From an uncultured Cryomorphaceae bacterium (lineage in GTDB: Bacteria > Bacteroidota > Bacteroidia > Flavobacteriales > Schleiferiaceae): a stretch of 64,000 nt of DNA. This document shows positions 42,838 through 51,541 of the stretch, piece after piece. Each line of letters opens with the position of its first letter. Position 1 is the stretch's first letter. Both the position numbers and the translations under genes were made by a program. Below the pieces are notes generated by a model. The model was given only the letters and a program-made list of their open reading frames with translations. It was not told the origin of the DNA and did not search any database. The DNA is taken from NCBI GenBank assembly GCA_937120475.1, contig CAKZJV010000007.1, forward strand, positions 1,876,068 through 1,940,067, in the 5' to 3' direction.

Positions 42838-43341
42838 ATGACTTTAAAACATCGGTTTCTCTTCTTTTTCCTGCTTTGTTGCGCTTTCCTCCGGGCGCAG
42901 AATACCATTGCCTACAGCGAAGAACAAGGGTCGCCTGCGGCCAGCCTGGAGGATGTGCAATGGATAGCCGGGCATTGGCAGGGTGAAGCTTTAGGCGGTA
43001 TTACCGAGGAAATATGGACACCCGCCCTGGGTGGTTCTATGATGTGTGCCTTTAAACTGGTGGTGGACGGAAAAGTAAAGTTTTACGAACTGGTAAGCTT
43101 AAGCGAAGAAGAAGGCACCCTTATCATCCGGTTGAAACATTTTGGTCCCGCGCTACACGGTTGGGAAGAAAAAGACGAAGCTGAAGTATTCAGGCTGGTG
43201 AAGATCAGCCCCGAGAAAGTGTGGTTTGACAATTTTACCTTTGAAAAGGTCAATGAAAACGAGATGAACATTTACGTGGTGTTTGAAGGCAAGGGCGAAA
43301 AGAAAGAGGTGCAATTTAATTACCGGAGAGTGCACCAATAA
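42838..43341 (+). CDS. DUF6265-like secreted small protein
   Basis: 167 residues from the ATG at 42838, where a signal peptide starts (MTLKHRFLFFFLLCCAFLRAQ); an upstream frame is open but has no signal. The mature part has LEDVQWIAGHWQGEALGGITEEIWTPALG, the DUF6265 signature, and beta strands to FNYRRVHQ. Function unknown. The 236 bp before it contain no gene. Its stop lies 6 bp from the stop of the LodB-like gene. Confidence 0.82.
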   Translation: MTLKHRFLFFFLLCCAFLRAQNTIAYSEEQGSPAASLEDVQWIAGHWQGEALGGITEEIWTPALGGSMMCAFKLVVDGKVKFYELVSLSEEEGTLIIRLKHFGPALHGWEEKDEAEVFRLVKISPEKVWFDNFTFEKVNENEMNIYVVFEGKGEKKEVQFNYRRVHQ

Positions 43342-43347
43342 CATTAT

Positions 43348-44691
43348 CTAAATGCCATGTTGTAACTCGATAAGCCTGGTTTTTTTCAGGCTTTCCAAGG
43401 CATGCAAGAGATAAGGAGGCATGTTTTTACCAAGGCCTTTATGCTTTAAATATTGCTCCATAGCACCGGCTGCTTTGGGGTTCTCTTGAATGGCTTCTAT
43501 TAAAGCTTTAAAATCAATATCCGGGAGCCTTTGCCCCAGTAACTCTAAAGCCTTTTCATCCACCGGTTGTTTTACCTGCAATTCGTCTTCCGGGCGAATG
43601 CTAAAGTCTTGTATTTCTTTTGGCCACATATTACGATGGTACCAAAAAGCATGGCCCGGCCAACGCGATTCGCGTGCGTAGTACTCCTTGCGGTAGGTCA
43701 AATACTCCCGGTACTGCCTTTGTACCTCCGTATCGTAATCCAACAACGCCTCCTCACCAGTCTGCTGCCATTGGCGTATGGTTTCGGCCGCCAATATTCC
43801 CAGGCGGAAACCTTTTATAATGCCCGCAGAAGAGAGGGGGTCAAAGCTAATGGCGGCATCACCGGTACTCAACCATCTTTCTCCGTACGTTTGGCTCAAC
43901 CGCCTGGAGTGGGCAGACTGGATAATGGGTTTATCGCAGGATGAAGCAGAAAAGCGTTTCCTGGTAAAATAACTCTCCATCAACCTTTGCTGCCAAAACT
44001 CCCCGGCCGACAAATCACTCCCCGTAAGTAGGGCGGCATCAGTCATAAAAGTACCCACCCATGTACCGCTTTGCAACTGCACGCTGTACCACCATCCATC
44101 GGCCAGGGGCTCTACCATTAAGCCGCATTCCCCGTGTTCTTCAGGGTCGGTAACCCGGGAATAGCTAGTGATACCGATCAGTTGATCTGCTAGCTCCTTG
44201 CCCACTTCCGGTGTAGGTTTGAATTTGCTGTTTCTTCCGCTGGCATCCACCACAAAATCCAACTCAATGGATTCATTGGCAAAGTACAGCCGCCAGCCTT
44301 TTGAAAGCTTTTCCGCTTTCACTACCCTTTGGTTTAATTGCACGTCCACTCCCTGGCTGCGGGCGTATTCCATCAATGCATGGTCAAAATCAGGCCGGCT
44401 TAATATAAAACCATCACCAAAAGGGTTAAAAACCGATGGATTTTCATGAAGATCTGTACGTCCCCAGGAATTCAAAACCTGTGAACAGGCTTTGCTATTT
44501 TGTACCAACAATTCCCTGGGTATGCCGAGCCTCCCGAATTCGTGTAAAGCTTCGGCCACCAGGTGTTCTCCCACCCTGGGATTCGAGTAGTCGCCCGCTT
44601 CAAAAACTTTTACTTGCGCTGAAAATTCACTGATTTTCAGAGCTGTAAAAATCCCAGCCGGGCCACCGCCAATAATTCCCACTTTCAGCAT
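43348..44691 (-). CDS. LodB-like FAD-dependent maturation flavoprotein
   Basis: 447 residues. The Rossmann motif GIIGGGPAGIFTA (G8-G13), the second flavin motif STGDAAISFDPLSSAGI (about 283-299), and RVGEHLVAEALHEFGRLGI resemble tryptophan-halogenase-like flavoproteins. The segment FNPFGDGFILSRPDFDHALM is characteristic of LodB/GoxB proteins, which are needed to form the cysteine tryptophylquinone of LodA/GoxA. In the wider family LodB is thought to act on the folded precursor. No chlorinase lysine context is evident. It is divergent from the cytochrome-like gene and the LodA-like gene, fitting a three-gene locus. Confidence 0.87.
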   Translation of the reverse strand: MLKVGIIGGGPAGIFTALKISEFSAQVKVFEAGDYSNPRVGEHLVAEALHEFGRLGIPRELLVQNSKACSQVLNSWGRTDLHENPSVFNPFGDGFILSRPDFDHALMEYARSQGVDVQLNQRVVKAEKLSKGWRLYFANESIELDFVVDASGRNSKFKPTPEVGKELADQLIGITSYSRVTDPEEHGECGLMVEPLADGWWYSVQLQSGTWVGTFMTDAALLTGSDLSAGEFWQQRLMESYFTRKRFSASSCDKPIIQSAHSRRLSQTYGERWLSTGDAAISFDPLSSAGIIKGFRLGILAAETIRQWQQTGEEALLDYDTEVQRQYREYLTYRKEYYARESRWPGHAFWYHRNMWPKEIQDFSIRPEDELQVKQPVDEKALELLGQRLPDIDFKALIEAIQENPKAAGAMEQYLKHKGLGKNMPPYLLHALESLKKTRLIELQHGI

Positions 44692-44819
44692 ACCATAAAA
44701 TCAAAATAAGCATTCACTCAATACGGGAAAATAACCACACACACTAAATAATTTTATTCCACCTACTTAATCCATAATTTAAAGGTGTTAAAATATATAC
44801 TTATGTAATTTTTAAAATC
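44692..44819. promoter_or_regulatory. Divergent control region of the LodA/LodB-like locus
   Basis: 128 bp, AT-rich, separating the LodB-like gene (minus) from the cytochrome-like gene (plus). The minus strand carries TTATTTTG near 44705, one step off TAnnTTTG; no exact element or inverted-repeat operator was found on the plus side. Shared control of all three genes is likely from the layout. Confidence 0.4.
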
Positions 44820-46442
44820 ATGAACCAAGCAACCAATCCTTTCCAAACCCGGAGGAAATCACTATTTCTGTTCCTGGCCGTTAGCCTCATGGCTATTTTT
44901 ATACTGACCGGTGTAAAGTGGCAGTCCCCGGAAACCGCGGCCGATGCAACCCTCGTGGAAAGTCCCGCAGCAAACGTAAACTTTTTCCCCAGTACGGCTT
45001 ACGAAGTACCCTACGACCTGGCCAGCGATAGCAGCAACCAGGTAGAACTGGCACAATTTGCCTGGCAGGAATTTATTGCTCTGAACTGGCCTTCCAGTTA
45101 TACTACTGCCAACCCCACCCGGGGTATGCCCGATAAAAGTAAAACGGTGGCGGATTTCCTGAATGGAAACAATAACTACCCCTTGGTTTGGCAAACCTAT
45201 AAGCACCGGGTGGAAATTTACCCCAAGGACACCACCAATTACAACAACAGTTTTGACACCCCTCCTCAATATTTTTACAAGATTGACGGACAAAGCTCTA
45301 TTCAGAAGCTCAACGATACTTCGGCTCCCCCCCTTAAAAATATCACCACCATTTTCAATAATCTGGATGAAACTTCGGAGATTGACCTATGTACTGTATT
45401 TGTTGACGGTGACCCCGATTCACCCGGGGCCAGCAACTACCCCAACCCGCATACGGCCAGCGGACTGCCCGGGGCTCCGCGCAGGATGATCTACGAAGCC
45501 AAGGGCAATCGCGAAATGTTTGATTACGTGGTATCTAATCGCCTGTACGACACCATTGTAAGGGGAAGACGCATCTCCATTACCCAAAACTCCGTGGTAA
45601 ACAAAGGCGGTGGAGCGGTTTATCCATGCCCGGACCCACAGCAAATTTGTTTCCCGTTCGGGCAAACCGGAGCCAATGGCCGGGAAGGCTCCATAGAGGT
45701 TAAAGCCACCTGGCGGCAGCTTACGGCTACCGAATATAGCAGCGGCCGTTACCTTACGGCCCCCGTGCTTTACTACCGCAAGGCTGCCGTACCGGGTGGA
45801 GCAGCCGGTGACAGCGCTATTTATTACGACACCATTCCCGCCACACCTACCGCGGAATCATTACCCTACGGGCTGGTGGGTCTGCACATCATCCACAAAA
45901 CCAAAAATTACCCCAGTTATGTATTTGCCACCTTTGAGCAGGTGGACAACCTCGATACCACACAGCCCTATAACAACCTGTTTTATTACAATCGTAACTC
46001 CAACCCCAGTGTAAACCCTGGTAAGCAATATGCCTATCGCTATGCTAAAATACTGGCCGGAACCGAGCAGGTAAATCAAAGTGTACATAGCCAGATTAAA
46101 GCTCTAAACTCCAGCTCGGTATGGCAGTACTATAAGCTGATCGGGGTGCAGGGCCACCCTGAAAACAGCGATCTGGGAAATGATTACTTCCTGGCCAATA
46201 TCGTAACCGAAACCAATGAAGTATTACGTGATTTTTCCGGCACCCTGGATAATGACAACGGTACCTTCGACCCTACGGCCACTAACCTTTACCAGGGTAA
46301 AGTGCCCTACGTACAAGGGGGATGTAAAGGGTGCCATGCCAATGCGCAGCAATCCGACTTTAGTTTCATCACTCAAAACGCCCCTTTTGACGGCACCCCG
46401 GATGTGATCAATCAACCCTTGCTCAAGAAGTCGCTGCAATAA
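44820..46442 (+). CDS. c-type cytochrome-like protein paired with LodA-like oxidase
   Basis: 540 residues. The N-terminus MNQATNPFQTRRKSLFLFLA holds a signal or anchor helix (about residues 14-30) preceded by an RR pair weakly reminiscent of a Tat motif. Residues ~75-230 include QVELAQFAWQEFIALNWPS and LVWQTYKHRVEIYPKD, a conserved pattern of an uncharacterised family usually found with a C-terminal heme motif. One CxxCH is present (C502-K-G-C505-H506), so one covalent heme c is expected; an axial second ligand cannot be assigned. It precedes the LodA-like gene by 31 nt and is divergent from lodB-like. Electron acceptor is the inferred role. Confidence 0.78.
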   Translation: MNQATNPFQTRRKSLFLFLAVSLMAIFILTGVKWQSPETAADATLVESPAANVNFFPSTAYEVPYDLASDSSNQVELAQFAWQEFIALNWPSSYTTANPTRGMPDKSKTVADFLNGNNNYPLVWQTYKHRVEIYPKDTTNYNNSFDTPPQYFYKIDGQSSIQKLNDTSAPPLKNITTIFNNLDETSEIDLCTVFVDGDPDSPGASNYPNPHTASGLPGAPRRMIYEAKGNREMFDYVVSNRLYDTIVRGRRISITQNSVVNKGGGAVYPCPDPQQICFPFGQTGANGREGSIEVKATWRQLTATEYSSGRYLTAPVLYYRKAAVPGGAAGDSAIYYDTIPATPTAESLPYGLVGLHIIHKTKNYPSYVFATFEQVDNLDTTQPYNNLFYYNRNSNPSVNPGKQYAYRYAKILAGTEQVNQSVHSQIKALNSSSVWQYYKLIGVQGHPENSDLGNDYFLANIVTETNEVLRDFSGTLDNDNGTFDPTATNLYQGKVPYVQGGCKGCHANAQQSDFSFITQNAPFDGTPDVINQPLLKKSLQ

Positions 46443-46473
46443 CACTAAATCAACCACTTAAACCAAACTTATC

Positions 46474-49400
46474 ATGTCATTAGAACAAGTAAAATACATT
46501 AAAGTACACCCGGGTATCGGTATGGCCAGGGTAGGCAATAGCCCGGAATACTTTATAGGCCCCGAATCACCGGGCTCCCTCCCCAATCAAGGTCAGAATT
46601 ACAAAGACAGTAACGGGCTCATTAAGCCACAAGCCGCCCGCTTCAGGGTTTACGGTTACGATGAAAACGACAATGTGGTCATGGAAATAACCAATGACCC
46701 TGCTAATAATGTAGAAATACAATGGGATGTACACATGCGGAACCTCAAAGCGGCCAACTATGCCTTCCAGGGAAAGTATGCGTTTGACCCGCAACAGCTT
46801 AGAAACCCGGGGGTACAAGGCACCCTTCCCCCGGAACAAAGGAGCCAACTCATAATTGATCCCGGCTCTAAATCCATTTCCGGTAATAATCAAAGTAACG
46901 GTAGTGCCGTTCAACTGGATGGCGGAGTTATCTTCGATGGTATCGGGGAGGCTGAAATTCCGGCCAGCCTGATCAACCCGGGCGAGCCCGGCACCATCAT
47001 GGCCCAATACAACAGTAAGGAAGTGAGCCTGGGCAGGCTGGAAACCGATGCTTCCGGCCGCCTCATCATTGTTGGTGGAAAAGGAGAGGCCGGTTGCCTT
47101 ACTGATCCTCCCGTGCTGATCCGCAAGGGAGTAAGTACTATAAACGACCAACCTAATGATGATCCCACCTCGAACGGTAATTCATATTTCAACAACCCGG
47201 GCTGGTATGATGATACGGCCGGTGGATCAGTAAACGCAACGGTAAGCCTGCCGGGCGGACAAACCTTAACTACCAATAACGATCCTTCAAAACGCGGCTG
47301 GATAGCGGTGGCTCCTCCTAAATACGTGCCCAGCATGAATAATGTGGTGTCACTGCTGGATCTGCAACTGGATCTTTTCCCTGATCAAGACCCGGTTTCC
47401 GGAGCTTTGGTTTTTGCCGCTATTGATGCCAACGGTGCAGCCGAGGTTTCTTTTGGTGATCAGGCCAATTTCAATTCCATTGATGCCAGTACTGCTGCGA
47501 TTTCCGCTCCTTCTATTGCCAGTTTTAACGGTCAGCAGTATTACGCCTATACCGGCACCGGTAATGCTCCGGTGTTACTCACCTCTGCCGATGGCACCCA
47601 TTGGAGCAATGTCAGCTTAACCGGAGCTCCTTCTACACCCCACGCGCCCTCACTATGTGTATTTAACGGTTTACTTACCTACGTGGTGGTGGATGATGGC
47701 GGTTTCCTGCATATTGGCACCTCCAACGATGGCAGCACTTTTACCTTTAACTCCACCTCGACCGGTGGAGGCGTTGAGGCCACACCCTCCAAATTCGGAC
47801 CGGCTGCCTGTGCCTATAACGGAAGCTTATACATAGCCATTACCGATATGGGCGGCAACTTGCACATTGCACAACAGGATGATAAAAACCCAAATGTTTT
47901 CACCTTTTACGCAGTGGACGCCCCACAAACCAGTTTAGGCAGTCCGGCCCTTTGTCAATTCTTCGGCCAGTTGAGCTATGCCTTTACCGGCACTGATCAA
48001 AAGTGCTACATTGGATTTTACAACAATTACTCCCCCAAACCGGCTACACCCGATTTCAATTTCGACTTTAAACACGTGGGGGGTTCGGCCTTATCCAATA
48101 CGGCACCAGCTATTGTAGCGTCTCACGGTCAGCTGTACTATTTGATCCTGGGTACCAACGATTACCCCTATCTGGCTTCGGCAAAACCCGGCTTTACCGA
48201 CCTCACCTTCAACCAGTTTACCACTACTCCGTTTCAATACGCTCCGGCCGCGGCTAATTTTAACAGCATCACTTTTTACCGCGACATTTACCCGATTTTA
48301 CGCACGGTAACAGATTATGCCTGGGTAAATGAGCCCGCTTTTACCGGCCATGCTCCGGGCAGTATGGGCGACTTTCTGCGGGATAATGCCTTACCCGGCT
48401 ACGCCAATCCCAACGCTGAAAATAATCCTTACCGGGTTTTTGTATATCGGGCCATACGACCGGCCGAAACCCTGACTCCAGAGGTTCCTCCGCCTCCTGC
48501 ACCTGTACCTAGCGGTGTTGTACCCGATGGAGGTACCCAACAATCCGGACGGTTGATGCCGCATTTGTACGGAGACGGTGGTTCCGATACCGAAAACAAC
48601 TTTAATGGCACCAATTACCCGAATCAATGGTTGAGCCTTACGCCTCACCAACTTTGGAAATTCCAGCAATGGGTAAACGGAGATTTCACGGCCGGTGAAA
48701 AGCCGGTGGTTACCCCCATTGAGCAATTACCTGCCGCACAGCAACCGGCAGCCCTCGACTTTAGTGCACTGGAACCTACCGTAGGTGGTGGTTTTCACCC
48801 TGGTATTGAGCTCACCTATTACATGAAAATCTCCGGGTTTTTTGCGGCCCCCTTTCGCTTTGCGGATAATATTACCGATGATTCCGGTACGGTACTCGGG
48901 CCTATCAGTCCCGGTTCGGTAGCCGCTTATATGTCCATACCCTGGCAAGGCGATTTTTGGTCGTGCAACACCTCCTGGTGGGCCGCTATGCGCCCGGATA
49001 TTGTGGTGAGTACCCGTGGTGCGAATCCTCCCAAACTGAGCTACCAACCCTGGTTCCGGGGTGAAGCCATCGGTATTCCCCCCAATGCAGATTCCATTCC
49101 TGATTACCAGGGTGGCTATGAGCACATGGCCCGCTACTGGTCGTATTTTGGTTTTGTGGTACCCAATGGAAATACCGATACCGGTATGATAGAAATGCAG
49201 GAAACCGAAAGGGCCACCTGCCTGGATGATGATTCCGCTCCTTGCACCCCGGTCAACCCTTACGCACCCTCGTTCCGCTATAAACTGGGCACGGCTCAAC
49301 CGGCTTCTCCATCCTCCGGTAATTTCCCGGATACTTTTTATACCAATACGGTGCAGGTAGCCATCCCGGCCGATTCATCGGCCCTTTTGGCCGGATCGGA

Positions 49401-50004
49401 AGATGGTACTGCGGACGTTTATGTAGATGACCAGTGCATTGTTAAGGTAAATGGCACTCAAATCTATGCCCATGATTTCAGCAACGGTAACAGCGGAAGA
49501 ATTACGCCCCTGTCTCCGGTAGATCTTAGCGCTGCCTTACAGCCTTACGCGGGCACCACGGTTGAAATCACCATAGAATACGTGGATTTATACCCCGGTA
49601 GCAAAGGAGCATCGGCCTTCTGGCTCATTTTTGAACCTAAGCAGAATCAAATAGGTACGGCCCAGGCCGCCAGCGATTCGGTGGGCCATTTCCCTGATAC
49701 CTTTTACAGCAATACCCTTCCGCTTTTTATTCCCGCCAATGCTTCGGCCAAACTGGCTGGATCGCAAGACGGTACCGCTGAAATTTATGTGGACGACCAA
49801 TGCATCATTAAAGTGAATGGTACCGAGGTTTATTCTCACGATTTCAGCAACGGCAACAGCGGAAGAATTACACCCTTACCTCCCGTTGACCTCAGTTCGC
49901 AGTTGCAGGCCTACGGAGGAAGTACCGTTACAATCACCGTTGAGTACGTGGATCTGTATCCCAATAAAAAAGGAGCATCTGCCTTCTGGCTACTGTTTGA
50001 ATAA
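46474..50004 (+). CDS. LodA/GoxA-family CTQ quinoprotein with propeller insert and tandem C-terminal domains
   Basis: 1176 residues, about 450 longer than LodA. Residues 2-~305 are LodA-like (YIKVHPGIGMARVGNSPEYF). Residues ~310-590 form a five-repeat propeller-like insert (repeats begin near 345, 391, 442, 490, 544, each like APSLCVFNGLLTYV). The LodA fold resumes at ITFYRDIYPILRTV (599-). The expected CTQ residues are visible: D827 and C831 in PWQGDFWSCNTSWWAAMRPD and W889 in ARYWSYFGFVV, 58 residues on (65 in LodA C516-W581). Two ~120-residue C-terminal domains follow (935-1176). No canonical signal peptide. LodA oxidises lysine, GoxA glycine; the substrate here is unknown. Confidence 0.88.
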   Translation: MSLEQVKYIKVHPGIGMARVGNSPEYFIGPESPGSLPNQGQNYKDSNGLIKPQAARFRVYGYDENDNVVMEITNDPANNVEIQWDVHMRNLKAANYAFQGKYAFDPQQLRNPGVQGTLPPEQRSQLIIDPGSKSISGNNQSNGSAVQLDGGVIFDGIGEAEIPASLINPGEPGTIMAQYNSKEVSLGRLETDASGRLIIVGGKGEAGCLTDPPVLIRKGVSTINDQPNDDPTSNGNSYFNNPGWYDDTAGGSVNATVSLPGGQTLTTNNDPSKRGWIAVAPPKYVPSMNNVVSLLDLQLDLFPDQDPVSGALVFAAIDANGAAEVSFGDQANFNSIDASTAAISAPSIASFNGQQYYAYTGTGNAPVLLTSADGTHWSNVSLTGAPSTPHAPSLCVFNGLLTYVVVDDGGFLHIGTSNDGSTFTFNSTSTGGGVEATPSKFGPAACAYNGSLYIAITDMGGNLHIAQQDDKNPNVFTFYAVDAPQTSLGSPALCQFFGQLSYAFTGTDQKCYIGFYNNYSPKPATPDFNFDFKHVGGSALSNTAPAIVASHGQLYYLILGTNDYPYLASAKPGFTDLTFNQFTTTPFQYAPAAANFNSITFYRDIYPILRTVTDYAWVNEPAFTGHAPGSMGDFLRDNALPGYANPNAENNPYRVFVYRAIRPAETLTPEVPPPPAPVPSGVVPDGGTQQSGRLMPHLYGDGGSDTENNFNGTNYPNQWLSLTPHQLWKFQQWVNGDFTAGEKPVVTPIEQLPAAQQPAALDFSALEPTVGGGFHPGIELTYYMKISGFFAAPFRFADNITDDSGTVLGPISPGSVAAYMSIPWQGDFWSCNTSWWAAMRPDIVVSTRGANPPKLSYQPWFRGEAIGIPPNADSIPDYQGGYEHMARYWSYFGFVVPNGNTDTGMIEMQETERATCLDDDSAPCTPVNPYAPSFRYKLGTAQPASPSSGNFPDTFYTNTVQVAIPADSSALLAGSEDGTADVYVDDQCIVKVNGTQIYAHDFSNGNSGRITPLSPVDLSAALQPYAGTTVEITIEYVDLYPGSKGASAFWLIFEPKQNQIGTAQAASDSVGHFPDTFYSNTLPLFIPANASAKLAGSQDGTAEIYVDDQCIIKVNGTEVYSHDFSNGNSGRITPLPPVDLSSQLQAYGGSTVTITVEYVDLYPNKKGASAFWLLFE
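49285..50001 (+). repeat. Two tandem C-terminal domain repeats in the LodA-like gene
   Basis: Repeat period is 366 bp (122 codons): copy 1 at 49285-49629 and copy 2 at 49651-50001. Shared core: VYVDDQCIVKVNGTQIYAHD (copy 1) against IYVDDQCIIKVNGTEVYSHD (copy 2), then DFSNGNSGRITPL in both. Both end in K-GASAFWL-FE. The fold looks like a small beta-sandwich; function unknown. Confidence 0.9.
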
Positions 50005-50024
50005 TTGACATTCTTACTTCCCAT

Positions 50025-50057
50025 AGTGCCCGGATCATTTTTTGATCCGGGCACTTA
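50025..50057 (+). terminator. Stem-loop after the LodA-like gene
   Basis: Perfect 13-bp stem AGTGCCCGGATCA (50025-50037) with its complement (50043-50055), loop of T's. The T tract is short, so termination may be modest. Confidence 0.7.
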
Positions 50058-50170
50058 CTTATCGGGAAAGTATCAGCACTCCAGGCCTTCCTGCAACTCT
50101 GATGAACGTCTAAGCCCCACTCCTAAATAAAGCCTATAATTAACTATCTCTTACTTTCAATAAATAGCTG

Positions 50171-50178
50171 TACATTTG
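50171..50178 (+). promoter_or_regulatory. Bacteroidota -7 element for the desaturase block
   Basis: TACATTTG matches TAnnTTTG exactly, but lies 161 nt upstream of the desaturase ATG, far further than other promoters in the window. Confidence 0.6.
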
Positions 50179-50339
50179 CACCCGCTCTCCTTAGCGGGAA
50201 GTCCTTGACCAGTTTCTTCCTTTCGAAAAGAAGATTTAGCTAAGTAGAAACCATATAGCTAGATTATTCAGCACAGTTTAAAAAACATGTACACCACCAA
50301 CGACAACGCTTAGCGTAAGTCTATGGTTAGGTTATACCT
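50179..50339 (+). promoter_or_regulatory. Long untranslated leader before the desaturase
   Basis: About 155 nt with no convincing frame. It contains several TAGCTA-like segments (GATTTAGCTAAG, CATATAGCTAG) and pairs of short complementary stretches that could switch structure. The long leader and the downstream cold-response genes suggest RNA-based temperature control; this is inference. Confidence 0.45.
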
Positions 50340-51434
50340 ATGATAAAAGTATCCCATAAATTTCCCCGCCAACCGGATAATGATTTCTTTAAAAGCCTGC
50401 ACAAGCGGGTCAACGCCCATTTTGCCGGTGGCAAACGATCAGCCTACGGAGACTGGCAGCTTTTGGTTAAAACGATGTGCATGATCGGCTTGTTTCTGGT
50501 ACCCTACTTCTTCATCCTTAGCGGGGCCGTTCAAAACACCGGGCTTTTTCTTTTGCTCTGGACCGTTATGGGCCTTGGCGTGGCGGGTATTGGTGTGAAC
50601 GTTATGCACGATGCCAACCACGGTGCATTTTCCCGCCACAAAACTTTTAACCGCATCGTAAGCCTGGTAATGAACCTCATGGGTGGTGATGCCGCTATTT
50701 GGCGACTTCAGCACAATGTGTTACACCATTCCTTCACCAACATTCATGGTGCAGATGATGATATTATCGGTCCGCCCATGTTGCGCTTTTCGCCCCATGA
50801 ACCTCGCAAAGCCATACACCGTCACCAATATGTGTATGCCTGGTTTCTATACGGGCTTATGACCCTCATTAAAGTAGCTTACACGGATTTTAAAAGAGCC
50901 ATTCGCTACCGCAAAATGAACCTTATAAAAACCCGTAAGGAGTTTGTGGCGCGCCTCTTTAAAATTGCCGGGGGCAAATTGTTGTACTTCGGTTATATGA
51001 TAGCCCTGCCTATATGGCTGGCACCGGTATCACCCTGGTTGGTGATTGTAGGCTTTCTTTTGATGCACCTGGTGTGTGGTTTTGTATTGTCTATTATTTT
51101 CCAGACGGCCCATGTTATGCCTTCTTCTGAATATCCCTTGCCCGATGAAAATGGAACTATGGAAAACAACTGGGCGGTGCACCAAATGCTTACCACTACC
51201 AACTTCTCCCCGAAAAGCCGCCTCTTTTCCTGGTTTATCGGGGGTTTGAATTACCAGATTGAACATCACCTTTTTGCCAATATCAGCCACGTACACTACC
51301 GTGATATTTCACGCATCGTAGCTGAAACAGCACGTGAGTTCGGCATTCCCTACCATTGCCAGAAAAGCTTTGGCCATGCCCTGGTTAACCACGGTAAAAT
51401 GCTTTACCAACTTGGACGACAACCGTCAACCTAA
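50340..51434 (+). CDS. Membrane fatty-acid desaturase
   Basis: 364 residues. It introduces a double bond into acyl chains, using a di-iron centre. The three histidine clusters are present: HDANH (90-94), HNVLHH (125-130), and QIEHH (306-310, with H309 and H310), plus hydrophobic helix pairs near 35-75 and 215-255. The QIEHH third box fits front-end/linoleoyl-CoA-type desaturases. No cytochrome b5 domain is fused. It heads a run with a DEAD-box helicase and a cold-shock-domain protein. Confidence 0.93.
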   Translation: MIKVSHKFPRQPDNDFFKSLHKRVNAHFAGGKRSAYGDWQLLVKTMCMIGLFLVPYFFILSGAVQNTGLFLLLWTVMGLGVAGIGVNVMHDANHGAFSRHKTFNRIVSLVMNLMGGDAAIWRLQHNVLHHSFTNIHGADDDIIGPPMLRFSPHEPRKAIHRHQYVYAWFLYGLMTLIKVAYTDFKRAIRYRKMNLIKTRKEFVARLFKIAGGKLLYFGYMIALPIWLAPVSPWLVIVGFLLMHLVCGFVLSIIFQTAHVMPSSEYPLPDENGTMENNWAVHQMLTTTNFSPKSRLFSWFIGGLNYQIEHHLFANISHVHYRDISRIVAETAREFGIPYHCQKSFGHALVNHGKMLYQLGRQPST

Positions 51435-51541
51435 TCCCCATCCTTTTTTCCGGTCAGCGGCATTGCTTCCACCGGGGCCCGCGGCAGTCTTTGCTGTATC
51501 TAATCGGTTTCCCAAAACCATAAAGCCTTTAAAAATTAAAC

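Noticed and set aside
43348-44691. Tryptophan halogenase
   Set aside because: The fold is related, but the FNPFGDGFILSR segment, the lack of a halogenase lysine context and the LodA-like neighbour fit a LodB-type flavoprotein better.
44820-44920. Tat signal on the cytochrome-like protein
   Set aside because: TRRKSLF has the RR pair but lacks the usual F-L-K pattern, so Sec or a membrane anchor is as likely; c-type cytochromes use Sec.
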